Positions 51,166 through 60,478 of a stretch of 64,000 nt of DNA are shown one piece after another (within the stretch, counting starts at the first letter, position 1; every line of letters starts with the position of its first letter). The position numbers and the translations under genes are program-made. The notes under the pieces are model-generated. The model did no database searches. It was not told the origin of the DNA and worked only from the letters and a program-made list of their open reading frames with translations. This stretch comes from Halorientalis regularis (GTDB lineage: Archaea > Halobacteriota > Halobacteria > Halobacteriales > Haloarculaceae). The stretch covers positions 186,001 through 250,000 of the forward strand of contig NZ_JALJCL010000001.1 of NCBI RefSeq assembly GCF_023698535.1, read 5' to 3'.

Positions 51166-51939
51166 CTAGATATCCGGATCTTCCATGATGTCCGGGACGC
51201 CCTTCGCCGTGATGGTCTCGCCGGTGATGTACGAGGACGCGTCGCTGGCGAGGAACTGGGCCAGGTCGGCGATCTCCTCTTCGAGACCGATCTGACGGTC
51301 GACCTCCGAGCGGTCGATGTTGTCGGCGCTGACGCCCATCTGGCTCTCGACGCCGGGCGTGGCGACGAACCCGGGCGCGATACAGTTCACCCGCACGCCG
51401 TCGTCGGCCCACTCGTGAGCGAGCGTCGACGTGAGATTCGAGACCGCGGCTTTCGCGGCGGCGTAGTGGCTCATGAACGGCGCACCGCGATTGCCCGCCA
51501 CGCTGGAGAAGTTGACGATGACACCGCCGTCGCCCTCGCGCATGACCTCGCCCGCGGCCTGCGTGCAGTGGTAGGTACCGTGGAGGTTGATGTCCACGAT
51601 GGTCTTCCAGCCGTTCTCGCTGATGCCCTCGAAGTTGGCCATGAAGGAGGCCCCGGCGTTGTTGACGAGGATGTCGACGCCGCCGAACTCCTCGACTGTG
51701 GCCTCGACGAGCGCCTCGATCGCGTCGCGCTCGGTCACGTCACACTCGATTGCGAGACACTCGCCCCCGTCTTCGGCGTTGATGCCCTCGGCGACCTCGT
51801 CGACTTTCTCCTGCTCGCGCGAACAGATGACCACGTCGGCCCCGTCGTCGGCGAACCGCTCGGCGATGGACCGACCGATCCCCTGGGACGCACCCGTGAC
51901 GATGGCGGTCTGTCCCTCGACTGCGAACTGCTCTCTCAT
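51166..51939 (-). CDS. Short-chain dehydrogenase/reductase (3-oxoacyl-reductase-like)
   Basis: A 257-aa SDR. The cofactor motif TGASQGIGRSIAERF is at residues 17-31, NNAGASF at about 92, and the catalytic tetrad is completed by FSSVAGN and HYAAAKAAV (Tyr and Lys). It reduces or oxidises a keto or hydroxy group with NAD(P)H. Substrate unknown. A 7-bp inverted repeat lies at its probable transcription start, so expression is likely controlled by a repressor. Confidence 0.9.
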   Translation of the reverse strand: MREQFAVEGQTAIVTGASQGIGRSIAERFADDGADVVICSREQEKVDEVAEGINAEDGGECLAIECDVTERDAIEALVEATVEEFGGVDILVNNAGASFMANFEGISENGWKTIVDINLHGTYHCTQAAGEVMREGDGGVIVNFSSVAGNRGAPFMSHYAAAKAAVSNLTSTLAHEWADDGVRVNCIAPGFVATPGVESQMGVSADNIDRSEVDRQIGLEEEIADLAQFLASDASSYITGETITAKGVPDIMEDPDI

Positions 51940-51962
51940 CGTGCTGCCTCCGTTTCAGTTAC

Positions 51963-51980
51963 CATTGTTAATCAACAATG
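51963..51980. promoter_or_regulatory. 18-bp palindrome at the SDR promoter
   Basis: CATTGTT, spacer AATC, AACAATG: perfect 7-bp arms. A TTTATTAA TATA-like box (minus strand, 51999-52006) is about 27 nt upstream, so the palindrome covers the predicted transcription start of the leftward SDR gene, a typical repressor position. Regulator unknown. Confidence 0.55.
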
Positions 51981-52158
51981 CCGGGTTCAACCTCAATGTT
52001 AATAAATCTGCACATACGGGCGGGGCTGGCGGGTGGTGGGTCGGGCGTGTGAATTTCCCCGCTACCAATGTCAAGTAAAAAAATTCTAATGGGAAGAAGT
52101 GGAGACCAACGCATAGGACGATGGTCCCCAACTGTCCTTCCCCTCCGAGGTTGCAGTC

Positions 52159-53664
52159 ATGAGTACCGCCCTCTCACGGCCGCTATCGGCGGTGACGGCG
52201 ATAGCTATCGCGGTGCTGCTGGTCGCGTCCGCGGCCGGCGCACCACTCGCGGCTGCGAACACGGCGAACAGTACCCAGTCCGCCGGGCCACAGATCTCGC
52301 TCAGTGACGTGGAAGTCACGCCCTCACAGCCCGCGCCCGGCGATCTGGTCGAGATCAGCGCCGAGATATCGAACGCGGCGGCCAGTCCCGAGGCCGCGGA
52401 GGTCCGGACGGTTCGGCTGGAGAGCCGGTCCGGCTTCGAGCGGTTCGGCCAGGTCAGGAATCTCGGGACGCTGACCCCCGGCGGGTCGGTGACCGCGCCG
52501 CTGACGACGACGTTCGAGGACCCCGGTGTGAAGAAGCTCCAGTTGACCGTCTCCGTCGAGACGGCCGACGACGAGCTGGTCCAGTTCCACTATCCGGTGA
52601 CGGTCGTCGTCTCCGAGAGCGGCCCGAAGATGAGCATCGACGTGGCCGGATCGGTCGGCAAGTACCGCGAGATCGCAGTCAACGTCTCGAACGGCCAGCC
52701 CGAAGCCATCCGGAGCCTCGATCTCACCGTCGACGGCCGGAACGTCCGGATCGACGATTCCGAGCGCCTCGACGCGAAACTCGAGCCCGGTACCAAGCGG
52801 ACGTTCACCTACTCCGGGTCGCTCCCGGACGGTGACGCGGCCAGTCTCACGGCGGTGCTCGAGTACACGAACAGCATGGGCCAGACACAGGAACTCGAAC
52901 GAACGGTCCGCCTCGACACGGCCAGCGGTACGGCGGCTGTCGACGGTCCGCAACTGGCGCTCTCGGTGGCCGACGGACTGCCCGGCACGACCCGGCCAGT
53001 CAACGTCACCGTGGCGAACGGACTCGACGGCGACCTGAGCCAGGTGGAAGTGGCCGTCGAGTCACCGGTCGCGACGTTCACCGCGAGCGAGCGAGTTGCC
53101 TCCCGGCTCCAGGCCGGCGAGACCACCGACTTCCGGTTCCCCGCACGCGTCGCCGAGAGCGGCACCTACCCGGTGACGGTGACGCTGAACTACACCGACG
53201 ACGGCACCCGCAAGCAGGTAACCGATCGGTTCCAGGCAGCGTTCGACGCGCCTCCGAATCCCGGGGACGTGGTGCTGACCGGCGTCGAAGCGGTCGCCCG
53301 CGGCGCGACGGTCGAGATCACCGCGACCGCGAGCAACGTCGGCTCCGACGCGGTGCAGTCGGTCATCGTCTCGACGGGCGCGGCCGAGAACGTCGGGCGC
53401 AAGAAGTACTTCGTCGGGTCGATCGACGCGAGCGACTTCTCGTCGTTCACGCTCACGCCGTCGATCCGAGGGAACGTCTCGACGGTCCCCGTAGAGGTGA
53501 GCTACGTGGTCGACGGCGTCAGGCGCAACTACACGACCGAGTTGCCCGTCACGCAGGCCGCGACGCCGGATCGGTCGCCACAGCAGGGCGGGCTCCCCAT
53601 CGTGCCGATCGTCGTGCTCGTGGCCCTGATCGCGGCGGTCGTGATCTACCGCCGGCGGGGGTGA
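52159..53664 (+). CDS. Exported CARDB-like membrane-anchored protein
   Basis: A 501-aa surface protein. Residues 1-32 are a signal peptide; the body consists of repeated immunoglobulin-like or CARDB-type beta-domains, for example TRPVNVTVANGLDGDLSQVE and VEITATASNVGSDAVQSVIV, with N-glycosylation sequons (NVS, NVT). A C-terminal helix (IVPIVVLVALIAAVVIYRRR) anchors it. Its stop overlaps the ATPase GTG by 4 nt, so it is part of the four-gene ABC operon and may act like a periplasmic adaptor. Confidence 0.82.
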   Translation: MSTALSRPLSAVTAIAIAVLLVASAAGAPLAAANTANSTQSAGPQISLSDVEVTPSQPAPGDLVEISAEISNAAASPEAAEVRTVRLESRSGFERFGQVRNLGTLTPGGSVTAPLTTTFEDPGVKKLQLTVSVETADDELVQFHYPVTVVVSESGPKMSIDVAGSVGKYREIAVNVSNGQPEAIRSLDLTVDGRNVRIDDSERLDAKLEPGTKRTFTYSGSLPDGDAASLTAVLEYTNSMGQTQELERTVRLDTASGTAAVDGPQLALSVADGLPGTTRPVNVTVANGLDGDLSQVEVAVESPVATFTASERVASRLQAGETTDFRFPARVAESGTYPVTVTLNYTDDGTRKQVTDRFQAAFDAPPNPGDVVLTGVEAVARGATVEITATASNVGSDAVQSVIVSTGAAENVGRKKYFVGSIDASDFSSFTLTPSIRGNVSTVPVEVSYVVDGVRRNYTTELPVTQAATPDRSPQQGGLPIVPIVVLVALIAAVVIYRRRG

Positions 53665-54458
53665 CCGCTGTGGCACCCGAACCGAACGAAGACGACGGCA
53701 GGTGGCAAGAAGCCGGCGACCATGCGACCAGTGAGACGATCCCGACGGACGCGATCATCCGCGGGACCGACGTGGTCAAAGAGTACGAGACCGGCGGCCA
53801 GATCGTCCGCGCGCTGAAAGGCGTGGACTTCGGCATCGCGCCCGCCGACTTCGTGGCGGTCGTCGGTCCCTCCGGGAGCGGGAAGTCCACCCTGCTCAAT
53901 CTGCTCGGCCTGCTGGACGTGGCCACGAGCGGCGACGTGCGCCTGCGTGGGCGGGACGTGTCGACGTTCACCGACCGGGAACGGACCCGGAAACGCAAGG
54001 AGACGATCGGGTTCGTCTTCCAGAGCTTCTACCTGATTCCGACGCTCACAGCGTTGGAGAACGTCGAGATGCCACGGATGCTCGACCGGACGCCGACGAA
54101 GACGCGCCAGCGGGCGAGGCAGTTGCTCGAACGCGTCGGCCTGGGTGACAGACTCGATCACTACCCCGACGAGCTGTCGGGTGGGCAGAAACAGCGCGTC
54201 GCCATCGCGCGGTCGCTGATCAACGACCCCGACATCGTGTTAGCCGACGAGCCGACCGGAAACCTCGACCGCGACACCGGCGACCGGATCCTCGAACTGT
54301 TCGACGAACTCCGCCGTGACGAGAACGTCGCCGTCGTCACGGTGACCCACGACGATTACGTGGCCGAGGCCGCCGACCGCGTCGTGACGCTCATCGACGG
54401 CCGGATCCGCGAGACCGAGAGCCGGCGGGCGAACTTCGAGGAGGGCCCCGACCCGTGA
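53661..54458 (+). CDS. ABC transporter ATP-binding protein (MacB/LolD type)
   Basis: A 265-aa ATPase. Walker [30 protein letters not shown] (Q-loop and the MacB-type TALENVE), signature [13 protein letters not shown] and DEPTGNLD are visible. LolD/MacB ATPases drive lipoprotein release or efflux mechanically, through FtsX-like permeases. GTG at 53661 overlaps the preceding stop, and its own stop overlaps the next GTG (54455). An extra 30-residue N-terminal leader precedes the ABC domain. Confidence 0.92.
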   Translation: MTAVAPEPNEDDGRWQEAGDHATSETIPTDAIIRGTDVVKEYETGGQIVRALKGVDFGIAPADFVAVVGPSGSGKSTLLNLLGLLDVATSGDVRLRGRDVSTFTDRERTRKRKETIGFVFQSFYLIPTLTALENVEMPRMLDRTPTKTRQRARQLLERVGLGDRLDHYPDELSGGQKQRVAIARSLINDPDIVLADEPTGNLDRDTGDRILELFDELRRDENVAVVTVTHDDYVAEAADRVVTLIDGRIRETESRRANFEEGPDP

Positions 54459-55636
54459 ACCCGCTCCGCTGGCTCGTCGGCCGGTTTCCGACGCTGGCGC
54501 TGGCCAGGCGGAACCTCTCGCGTGCGACGCTGCGCTCGGCGCTGGCCATCACGGCCGTCGTCATCGGCGTCGTGGCTATCGGGGCTATCGGTACCGGCGG
54601 CGAGGCGTTCAAACAGGATCAACTGGAGGCCTACGAGGGGTTCGGCGGGACGGCGACCGTCGAGCCCGACGTCCAGTTCGAGGACGGGAACCTCACCAAC
54701 ACCGAACTCTCGGACGGCGACATCGACCGGATCAGACAGGCCGCCGGCAGTGCGACGGTGTTGCCCGTCCACGAGCCGGCCGGCTCGTTCGTCCAGACCC
54801 AGTCGGGGACGCTCCTGTTCAGGGCCCGGGTGAAAGGGCTTGAGAACCCGGGCGAGTTCTACGAGGCCCGGAACGGGACGATGCCCGACAACTGGCGACG
54901 AACCATCGTGATCGGGGCGCGAATCGCCGACCAGAACGATCTGGAACCGGGCGACAGGCTCCGGGTCAACGTCACCGACGAGTTCGACCGGAGCTTCGAG
55001 ATCGCGGCGGTGCTGAAGCCACAGGGATTCAGCGCGCCGCTGGGGGCGGACCGGACGGTCTTCGTCCCGGCGTCGGAGTTCGAGAGCGGCGGCTACGAGC
55101 AGGCCATCGTCCGGGTCGACACGACGACCGGATCCGTCGACGCCGCGACTCAGGCCATCGAGCGGGAGTTCAACGCCCGCGAGCAACTCGTCCGGGTCGA
55201 ACAGGTCCAGGAGCAACGCGAGCAGTTCACGGAGTTTTTCGGCACCGTCAACCAGTTCCTGATCGGCGTCGGCGCGATCTCGTTGCTCGTCGCGGCGGTC
55301 ACCATCGCCAACACGATGCTGATGGCGGCCATCGAACGCGAGAGCGAGATCGGCGTCCTCCGGGCGTACGGCTACCCCAAGCGGGCGGTCGTCAGTCTCC
55401 TCGTCGCCGAATCGACGATCCTCGGCGTGGTCGGTGCGGCCATCGGCGCACCCCTCGCACTCGGCATCGGGATGGCCATCAACCAGCTCCTGCTCGGTGA
55501 TCCCTTCGCGTTCACCGCGGCTGGACTCCGGTACGTCGGGATCGGCGTCGGCTTCGGCGTCGTGACCGCGCTGGTGGCGGGCCTGTATCCGGCGTGGAAG
55601 GCGGCCAACAAACGGCCCGTGGAGGCGTTGGACTGA
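54455..55636 (+). CDS. ABC transporter permease (FtsX/MacB family), first copy
   Basis: A 393-aa permease. An N-terminal helix (LRSALAITAVVIGVVAIGAI) is followed by a large extracytoplasmic domain (about residues 45-250) and three C-terminal helices with the FtsX pattern NTMLMAAIERESEIGVLRAY and LVAESTILGVVGAAIGAPLA. GTG start at 54455 overlaps the ATPase stop. It is paralogous to the next gene; together they probably form a heterodimeric MacB-like complex. Confidence 0.9.
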   Translation: MNPLRWLVGRFPTLALARRNLSRATLRSALAITAVVIGVVAIGAIGTGGEAFKQDQLEAYEGFGGTATVEPDVQFEDGNLTNTELSDGDIDRIRQAAGSATVLPVHEPAGSFVQTQSGTLLFRARVKGLENPGEFYEARNGTMPDNWRRTIVIGARIADQNDLEPGDRLRVNVTDEFDRSFEIAAVLKPQGFSAPLGADRTVFVPASEFESGGYEQAIVRVDTTTGSVDAATQAIEREFNAREQLVRVEQVQEQREQFTEFFGTVNQFLIGVGAISLLVAAVTIANTMLMAAIERESEIGVLRAYGYPKRAVVSLLVAESTILGVVGAAIGAPLALGIGMAINQLLLGDPFAFTAAGLRYVGIGVGFGVVTALVAGLYPAWKAANKRPVEALD

Positions 55637-55652
55637 TGTCGGGAACGGAGGT

Positions 55653-56825
55653 ATGGCGATGAGTTGGCTCCGACGGGTCACGGGTCGATTCCCCTCGGTC
55701 GTCATCGCCCGGCGGAACATCTCACGGGCACGCACGCGCTCGCTGCTGGCGGCCGCGGCGATCATGATCGGTGTCGTGGCCATCGGCGCTATCGGGGCCG
55801 GCGGCGCGGCGTTCAAGGAGAGCCAACTCGACCGGATTCAAGAGCAGGGGGCGACGAACGTCTACGTCTCGCCGGGCTTCGACAAGGAGGATCGGTACTT
55901 CGACCGGACCGACCTGATGCGGATCGACGAGACGGTCGGCGGGGCCGGCATCGTGGCCACGGAGTCGCGGTCGATGGAATATCGGGTCCGGTCGAATCGC
56001 CAGCGGTCCCTCTCGGTGACGTATCTCGACGACCCGCGTCGGCTCCACGAGGTTGCGGTGGGAGAGATTCCGGCGAACTGGCGGCGCAGCGCCGTCGTCT
56101 CCAGCGAGTTCGCGGCGGAGTACGACCTCGAACCCGGCGACCGCATCGTGTTGGCTCCGGAGACCGACGAGGGCGAGACCGCCGAGTTCCGGGCCTACCG
56201 CGTGACGGCCGTACTGGCAGAGACCCAGGCGTTCGGCGTCGATCAGGTCTACCTGCCCATCGAAGCGACCGGTGATCGACGGTACGGGCAGGTCCGCATC
56301 ACCACCGAATCGGTCGAAGAGGCCGAGGCCGCCGCCGCGGCGTTGCGCGAGGAGTTCAACGGCCGGAAAGACACGCTGATCGTCTTCGAGCTCACGTCGC
56401 TGGTCCGCCTGTTCAAGTCCATCGTCAACGGGATCAACGTGTTCCTGGCGGGCCTGGGCTCGCTGTCGCTGCTGGTCGCCGGCGTCTCCATCGCCAACAC
56501 GATGCTGATGTCGGTGACCAAGCGACGCGAGGAGATCGGCGTCCTCCGGGCGGTCGGCTACTCGAAGGTCGACATTCTGCGCATCCTGCTGGTCGAGGCC
56601 ACCCTGCTGGGAGCCATCGGCGCGGCTATCGGCATCGCGCTGGCCCTGCTGGTCGTGCTGGCCGCGAACGCCATCTTCCTCGGGAGCCCCTTCGCGTTCA
56701 CGTCGGGTTCGATCCTCTACCTGGTCGGTGCCGTCGCGTTCGGCATCGGTACCAGTCTCGTCGCGGGTGCGTACCCGGCCTGGCGGGCCGCCAACGAGCG
56801 CCCCGTCGAAGCCCTCCGGGGCTGA
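55653..56825 (+). CDS. ABC transporter permease (FtsX/MacB family), second copy
   Basis: A 390-aa paralogue of the preceding permease. The same topology is seen: N-terminal helix (SLLAAAAIMIGVVAIGAIGA), extracytoplasmic domain, and helices with NTMLMSVTKRREEIGVLRAV and LLVEATLLGAIGAAIGIALA. The conserved last segment ANERPVEALRG ends it. It starts 16 nt after the first permease. ATG 55653 or 55659 could be the start. Confidence 0.9.
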   Translation: MAMSWLRRVTGRFPSVVIARRNISRARTRSLLAAAAIMIGVVAIGAIGAGGAAFKESQLDRIQEQGATNVYVSPGFDKEDRYFDRTDLMRIDETVGGAGIVATESRSMEYRVRSNRQRSLSVTYLDDPRRLHEVAVGEIPANWRRSAVVSSEFAAEYDLEPGDRIVLAPETDEGETAEFRAYRVTAVLAETQAFGVDQVYLPIEATGDRRYGQVRITTESVEEAEAAAAALREEFNGRKDTLIVFELTSLVRLFKSIVNGINVFLAGLGSLSLLVAGVSIANTMLMSVTKRREEIGVLRAVGYSKVDILRILLVEATLLGAIGAAIGIALALLVVLAANAIFLGSPFAFTSGSILYLVGAVAFGIGTSLVAGAYPAWRAANERPVEALRG

Positions 56826-56870
56826 CCACCACCCCTGCACTTACCAGTTCGCGTCCGTGAACGACGGTAG

Positions 56871-56878
56871 TTATTAAT
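56871..56878 (+). promoter_or_regulatory. TATA box of the acyl-CoA ligase gene
   Basis: TTATTAAT is centred about 27 nt before ATG 56902, predicting a leaderless message. Immediately downstream is GATGTTGAATAG, a short AT-rich initiator-region sequence. Confidence 0.55.
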
Positions 56879-56901
56879 GATGTTGAATAGTATCGGGTGG
56901 C

Positions 56902-58479
56902 ATGGACTTCCAGGACCTCGGTGACGAACCGCTAGAGGGCAACGCCGCCGAATTACACGACCGGACGGCCGACGCGGACGGCGACCTGACTGCCGTCGAG
57001 ATGGACGGCGAGTCGCTGACACACGCGGCGTTGCGGAACCGGTCGGCGGAGTTCGCCGGCGGCCTCCACGACCTCGGGCTGGAACCGGGCGACCGGATCG
57101 TCCTCTACCTGCCCAACGGGCCGACCTACGTGATCGCCTCGCTGGGTGGACTGAAGGCGGGGACGCCCGTCTCGTTCATGAACCCCCAGTACAAACCGAG
57201 GGAGATGGTCCACCAGCTGGAAGACACGGCTGCCGAGGCCATCGTCACCCACTGGTGGCTCCGGGGCACCGTCGACGACGCGCTGGCGGAGACCGACGTG
57301 GATCCGGTGGTCATCACGGCGGGCGACCGCGAACAGGTTCCCGACGAGGACCACCACGTCGACGACGTGGCGGGTGAGCCAACGCACGTCGAGCGTGACA
57401 GCGAGGACGTGGCACTCCAGCCCTACACCAGCGGGACCACTGGCCAGCCCAAGGGCGTGCAGTTGACCCACCGGAACGTCCGCGCGCAGGGCGTCGACAT
57501 GCTGGTCGACGACGACGAGAAGGCGCCGTTGACGCCCGCGGAGCTGAAGAGCCTGATCTGGTTGCCGATGTACCACATCACGGGCTTTATCCACTGCGGG
57601 TGGCAGCCGCTGCTGTACGGCGGATCGCTCCACCTCAGGAGCGCGATGCGGTGGGACGCCGGCGACGCGATGGCGACCATCGAGGACCTGGGGATCACTC
57701 ACTTCGTCGGCGTCACGACTATGTACGTCGACATGGTCAACGACGAGGGATTCGGCGATCACGACCTGTCGAGTCTGGAGGTCGCGGCGGAGGGCGGCGC
57801 GAAGATGGCCGTCGCCATCCAGCGCGAGTTCGAGGAAACTGCGGGCGTCGACATCACCGAAGGGTACGGGCTGACCGAGACCTGCGGCGCGACCCACACG
57901 GAGAACGAGACCGCGTTCGGCCACCGCGAGGGCACCGTCGGGCAGCCCCTCCAGATGACCGACTCGAAGATCGTCGACGAGTCGGGCGCGGAAGTGATGC
58001 CGGGCGAGGAGGGCGAACTGCTGGTGCGAGGGCCACAGGTCATGAAAGGGTATCACGACATGCCCGAGGCGACCGAGGCGGCGTTCACCGAACGCGGCTA
58101 CTTCCGGACCGGCGACGTAGCCCGGCGGGACCGGGACAACTACTACGAAATCGTCGACCGGAAGAAACACGTCATCGTCACCGCCGGGTACAACGTCTAC
58201 CCCAGCGAGGTCGAGGAGCTGCTCACCGAACACGACGCCCTCGCCGAGGCCGCCGTCGTCGGGATCGACGACGAGCGTCGCAACGAGATCCCCGTCGCCT
58301 ACGCCGTTCCCCGCCCCGACACCGAACCTGGCGAGGACGTGACCGCCGAGGAGATCAAACAGTTCGCCCTGGACGAACTGGCCGAGTACAAACACCCCCG
58401 GGACGTCGAGTTCGTCGACAACCTCCCTCGGACGACCAGCGGGAAGATCCAAAAGTACAAACTCCGGGACGACCAGTGA
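56902..58479 (+). CDS. Acyl-CoA ligase (class I adenylate-forming enzyme, fatty-acid type)
   Basis: A 525-aa enzyme that adenylates a carboxylic acid with ATP and transfers it to CoA. YTSGTTGQPKGVQLTHRN is the AMP-binding motif A3, EGYGLTETCGATH the A5 motif, and YFRTGDVARRDRDNYYEIVDR A8; the terminal RTTSGKIQKYKLR includes the catalytic lysine. Medium- or long-chain fatty acids are likely, but aromatic acids are possible. It starts the CoA-metabolism stretch of the window with its own promoter. Confidence 0.92.
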   Translation: MDFQDLGDEPLEGNAAELHDRTADADGDLTAVEMDGESLTHAALRNRSAEFAGGLHDLGLEPGDRIVLYLPNGPTYVIASLGGLKAGTPVSFMNPQYKPREMVHQLEDTAAEAIVTHWWLRGTVDDALAETDVDPVVITAGDREQVPDEDHHVDDVAGEPTHVERDSEDVALQPYTSGTTGQPKGVQLTHRNVRAQGVDMLVDDDEKAPLTPAELKSLIWLPMYHITGFIHCGWQPLLYGGSLHLRSAMRWDAGDAMATIEDLGITHFVGVTTMYVDMVNDEGFGDHDLSSLEVAAEGGAKMAVAIQREFEETAGVDITEGYGLTETCGATHTENETAFGHREGTVGQPLQMTDSKIVDESGAEVMPGEEGELLVRGPQVMKGYHDMPEATEAAFTERGYFRTGDVARRDRDNYYEIVDRKKHVIVTAGYNVYPSEVEELLTEHDALAEAAVVGIDDERRNEIPVAYAVPRPDTEPGEDVTAEEIKQFALDELAEYKHPRDVEFVDNLPRTTSGKIQKYKLRDDQ

Positions 58480-58640
58480 TCCAGTAGCTCGGCCCGAGAC
58501 CGACTGGACGACGAATTCTTATACACTATTAAATAAACTGCCCCAAATAACTGGTTCTGTTGCTATTTTTGCTGAGATTAGTTTCCATTGTTGTGTTCTA
58601 GGGGAACGTTTATCCGTCGGAAGACTCTCCTATTCTGAAA

Positions 58641-59630
58641 ATGAACGAGCAAGCAGAGCAAATGCAGGAGTCGACGACAGTTCATCGGTTGGAGTGTAGC
58701 GTGGACTGGCCGCCGGAGAACGTCGCCGCGTACTTGGTCGACTGTGCCGAACCGATTCTGTTCGACGCCGGGATGGCGGGCGAGACGGCCCGCGAGGAAC
58801 TGACCGACGACATCGCGACCCACGGCTACGAACTCGCGGACATCGAACACCTGGTCGTCACCCACCCCCACACCGACCACATCGGGCAGGTACAGGCAGT
58901 CATCGACGCCGCCGACCCCGAAGTGTACGCGCCGGCGTCGATCCGGCGTCGATTCGAGCGCGACCCCGAGGACCTGGGCGACACCGTTCGGGCGAACGCC
59001 CAGGCGGCCGGCGTTCAGGGCGAGTCCCTCGACGACGCGGTGGAGATGTCCGTCGAATCGCTGAAACGCGACAGCAGACTCCTCCCCAGCGAAGCCGTCG
59101 ACCACTGGCTCGGTCGGGGCGAGGCCGTCGAGATCGGTCCCCTCACCGTCGAGACGGTCCACACGCCGGGCCACCAGGCCGACCACCTCTGCTATCTGGC
59201 CGACCTGGACGGCGAGCGCGTCCTCTTCTCGGGCGACATGGCACTCGGGACCTTCCGCCCCGTCGCGATGCACGTCGGCTTCGACGACGGGTACGAGGAC
59301 GCTATCGGGCAGTTCTACACCGCCCTCGACACGCTGGCGGACCTCGACGTGGACCGCGTATTCACCGGCCACGACGATCCCCACACCGAGTTCGAAGCGC
59401 GGGTCCAGCACGACCGCGAGAGTCTGGACCGCCTGCTCGACCGGACCCGGGAAGCGCTCGAGGACGGGAGCGGCTCGACGGCCGTCGAGATCGCCTTCCA
59501 GCGCTCGGGCGACCGCAACATGGAGTACCTCGTCATCGAGACTGCCAGCGCGCTGGCCCACCTCGACGGCGAGGGCGTCCTGACCAGCGAGACCGACGAC
59601 CACGGCGTCCGTCGCTACGAGGTCGCATGA
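58641..59630 (+). CDS. Metallo-beta-lactamase-fold hydrolase
   Basis: A 329-aa metallohydrolase. The HxHxDH zinc motif is VVTHPHTDHIGQ, with further ligands in VHTPGHQADHLCYL and FTGHDDPHTEF. It belongs to the glyoxalase II-like or thioesterase-like branch, with a long C-terminal helical part from about residue 245. Reaction unknown; cleavage of a thioester would fit the CoA-rich neighbourhood. The stop overlaps the next start by 4 nt (ATGA). Confidence 0.88.
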   Translation: MNEQAEQMQESTTVHRLECSVDWPPENVAAYLVDCAEPILFDAGMAGETAREELTDDIATHGYELADIEHLVVTHPHTDHIGQVQAVIDAADPEVYAPASIRRRFERDPEDLGDTVRANAQAAGVQGESLDDAVEMSVESLKRDSRLLPSEAVDHWLGRGEAVEIGPLTVETVHTPGHQADHLCYLADLDGERVLFSGDMALGTFRPVAMHVGFDDGYEDAIGQFYTALDTLADLDVDRVFTGHDDPHTEFEARVQHDRESLDRLLDRTREALEDGSGSTAVEIAFQRSGDRNMEYLVIETASALAHLDGEGVLTSETDDHGVRRYEVA

Positions 59631-60349
59631 CCGAGTACGAGGCCGTCTTCTTCGACATCGGCGGCGTCATCGTTTCACTGCCCTCGATCCGCCAGGGCTA
59701 CGTCGATTACCTTCAGGAATTCGCCGCCGAACGCGACCTCGACCCCGAACCCGCACTGGAAACCTGGCGGGAACGACTGGGCGAGCACTTCAAATCCGCC
59801 GAGGGGACCGAGTACATGTCCGCGGCCGAAGGGTACCACAAGGCCTTCCAGGCCATCGTGGACGGCGACCTCGACCGCGAGGACTGGGAACCCGGATTCG
59901 AGGCAGCGACGAAAGCGGCGATGGAGACCGAACCCAACGTCATCGAGACCATCCAGGCCCTGGACGACGCCGGCGTCTACTTGGGGATCGTCTCGGACAT
60001 CGACACCCGCGAAGCCCACCGGATGCTCGACCAGTTCGGCATCGACGACGCCTTCGACGGCGTGACCACCTCCGAGGCCGTCGGCTACAAGAAACCCGAC
60101 CGGCGCATGTTCGAGGACGCGCTGGGGAAGGCCAACATCGACCCCGCGACCGGGCTGATGATCGGCGACCGCTACGATCACGACATGCAGGGCGGCACGG
60201 AAGCGGGCCTCGATACCGTTGCCTACAACGGCACCGCGTTCGAACGGGCCGCCGAAGTCGGCCGGAACGGACACCGGGTCGTCGGTGACGACGCAATCGA
60301 CTACGCCATCGAGGACCACCGGCAACTGCTGGCGGTCATCGGCGTCTAG
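59627..60349 (+). CDS. HAD-superfamily hydrolase
   Basis: A 240-aa HAD phosphatase of subfamily IA. Motif I is VFFDIGGVIVS, with nucleophile Asp but Gly in place of the second Asp, as seen in epoxide-hydrolase-like members. Motif II is IVSDIDTREAHRMLDQF, motif III Lys in YKKPDRRMFEDAL, and motif IV GDRYDHDMQGG. Could act on a small phosphate ester. Translationally coupled to the metallo-beta-lactamase gene. Confidence 0.87.
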   Translation: MTEYEAVFFDIGGVIVSLPSIRQGYVDYLQEFAAERDLDPEPALETWRERLGEHFKSAEGTEYMSAAEGYHKAFQAIVDGDLDREDWEPGFEAATKAAMETEPNVIETIQALDDAGVYLGIVSDIDTREAHRMLDQFGIDDAFDGVTTSEAVGYKKPDRRMFEDALGKANIDPATGLMIGDRYDHDMQGGTEAGLDTVAYNGTAFERAAEVGRNGHRVVGDDAIDYAIEDHRQLLAVIGV

Positions 60350-60478
60350 TAGATTCGGGATAGACACGAGCAGCCCGCTGCCGCTGTTTTTCGACGAGAA
60401 TACGGCACGGACTGATAAACCCCCCTCCCTTCTGAGGAGGAACTGTTAACAAAGTGTGTTCGGTAGAGGACTGGTGCA

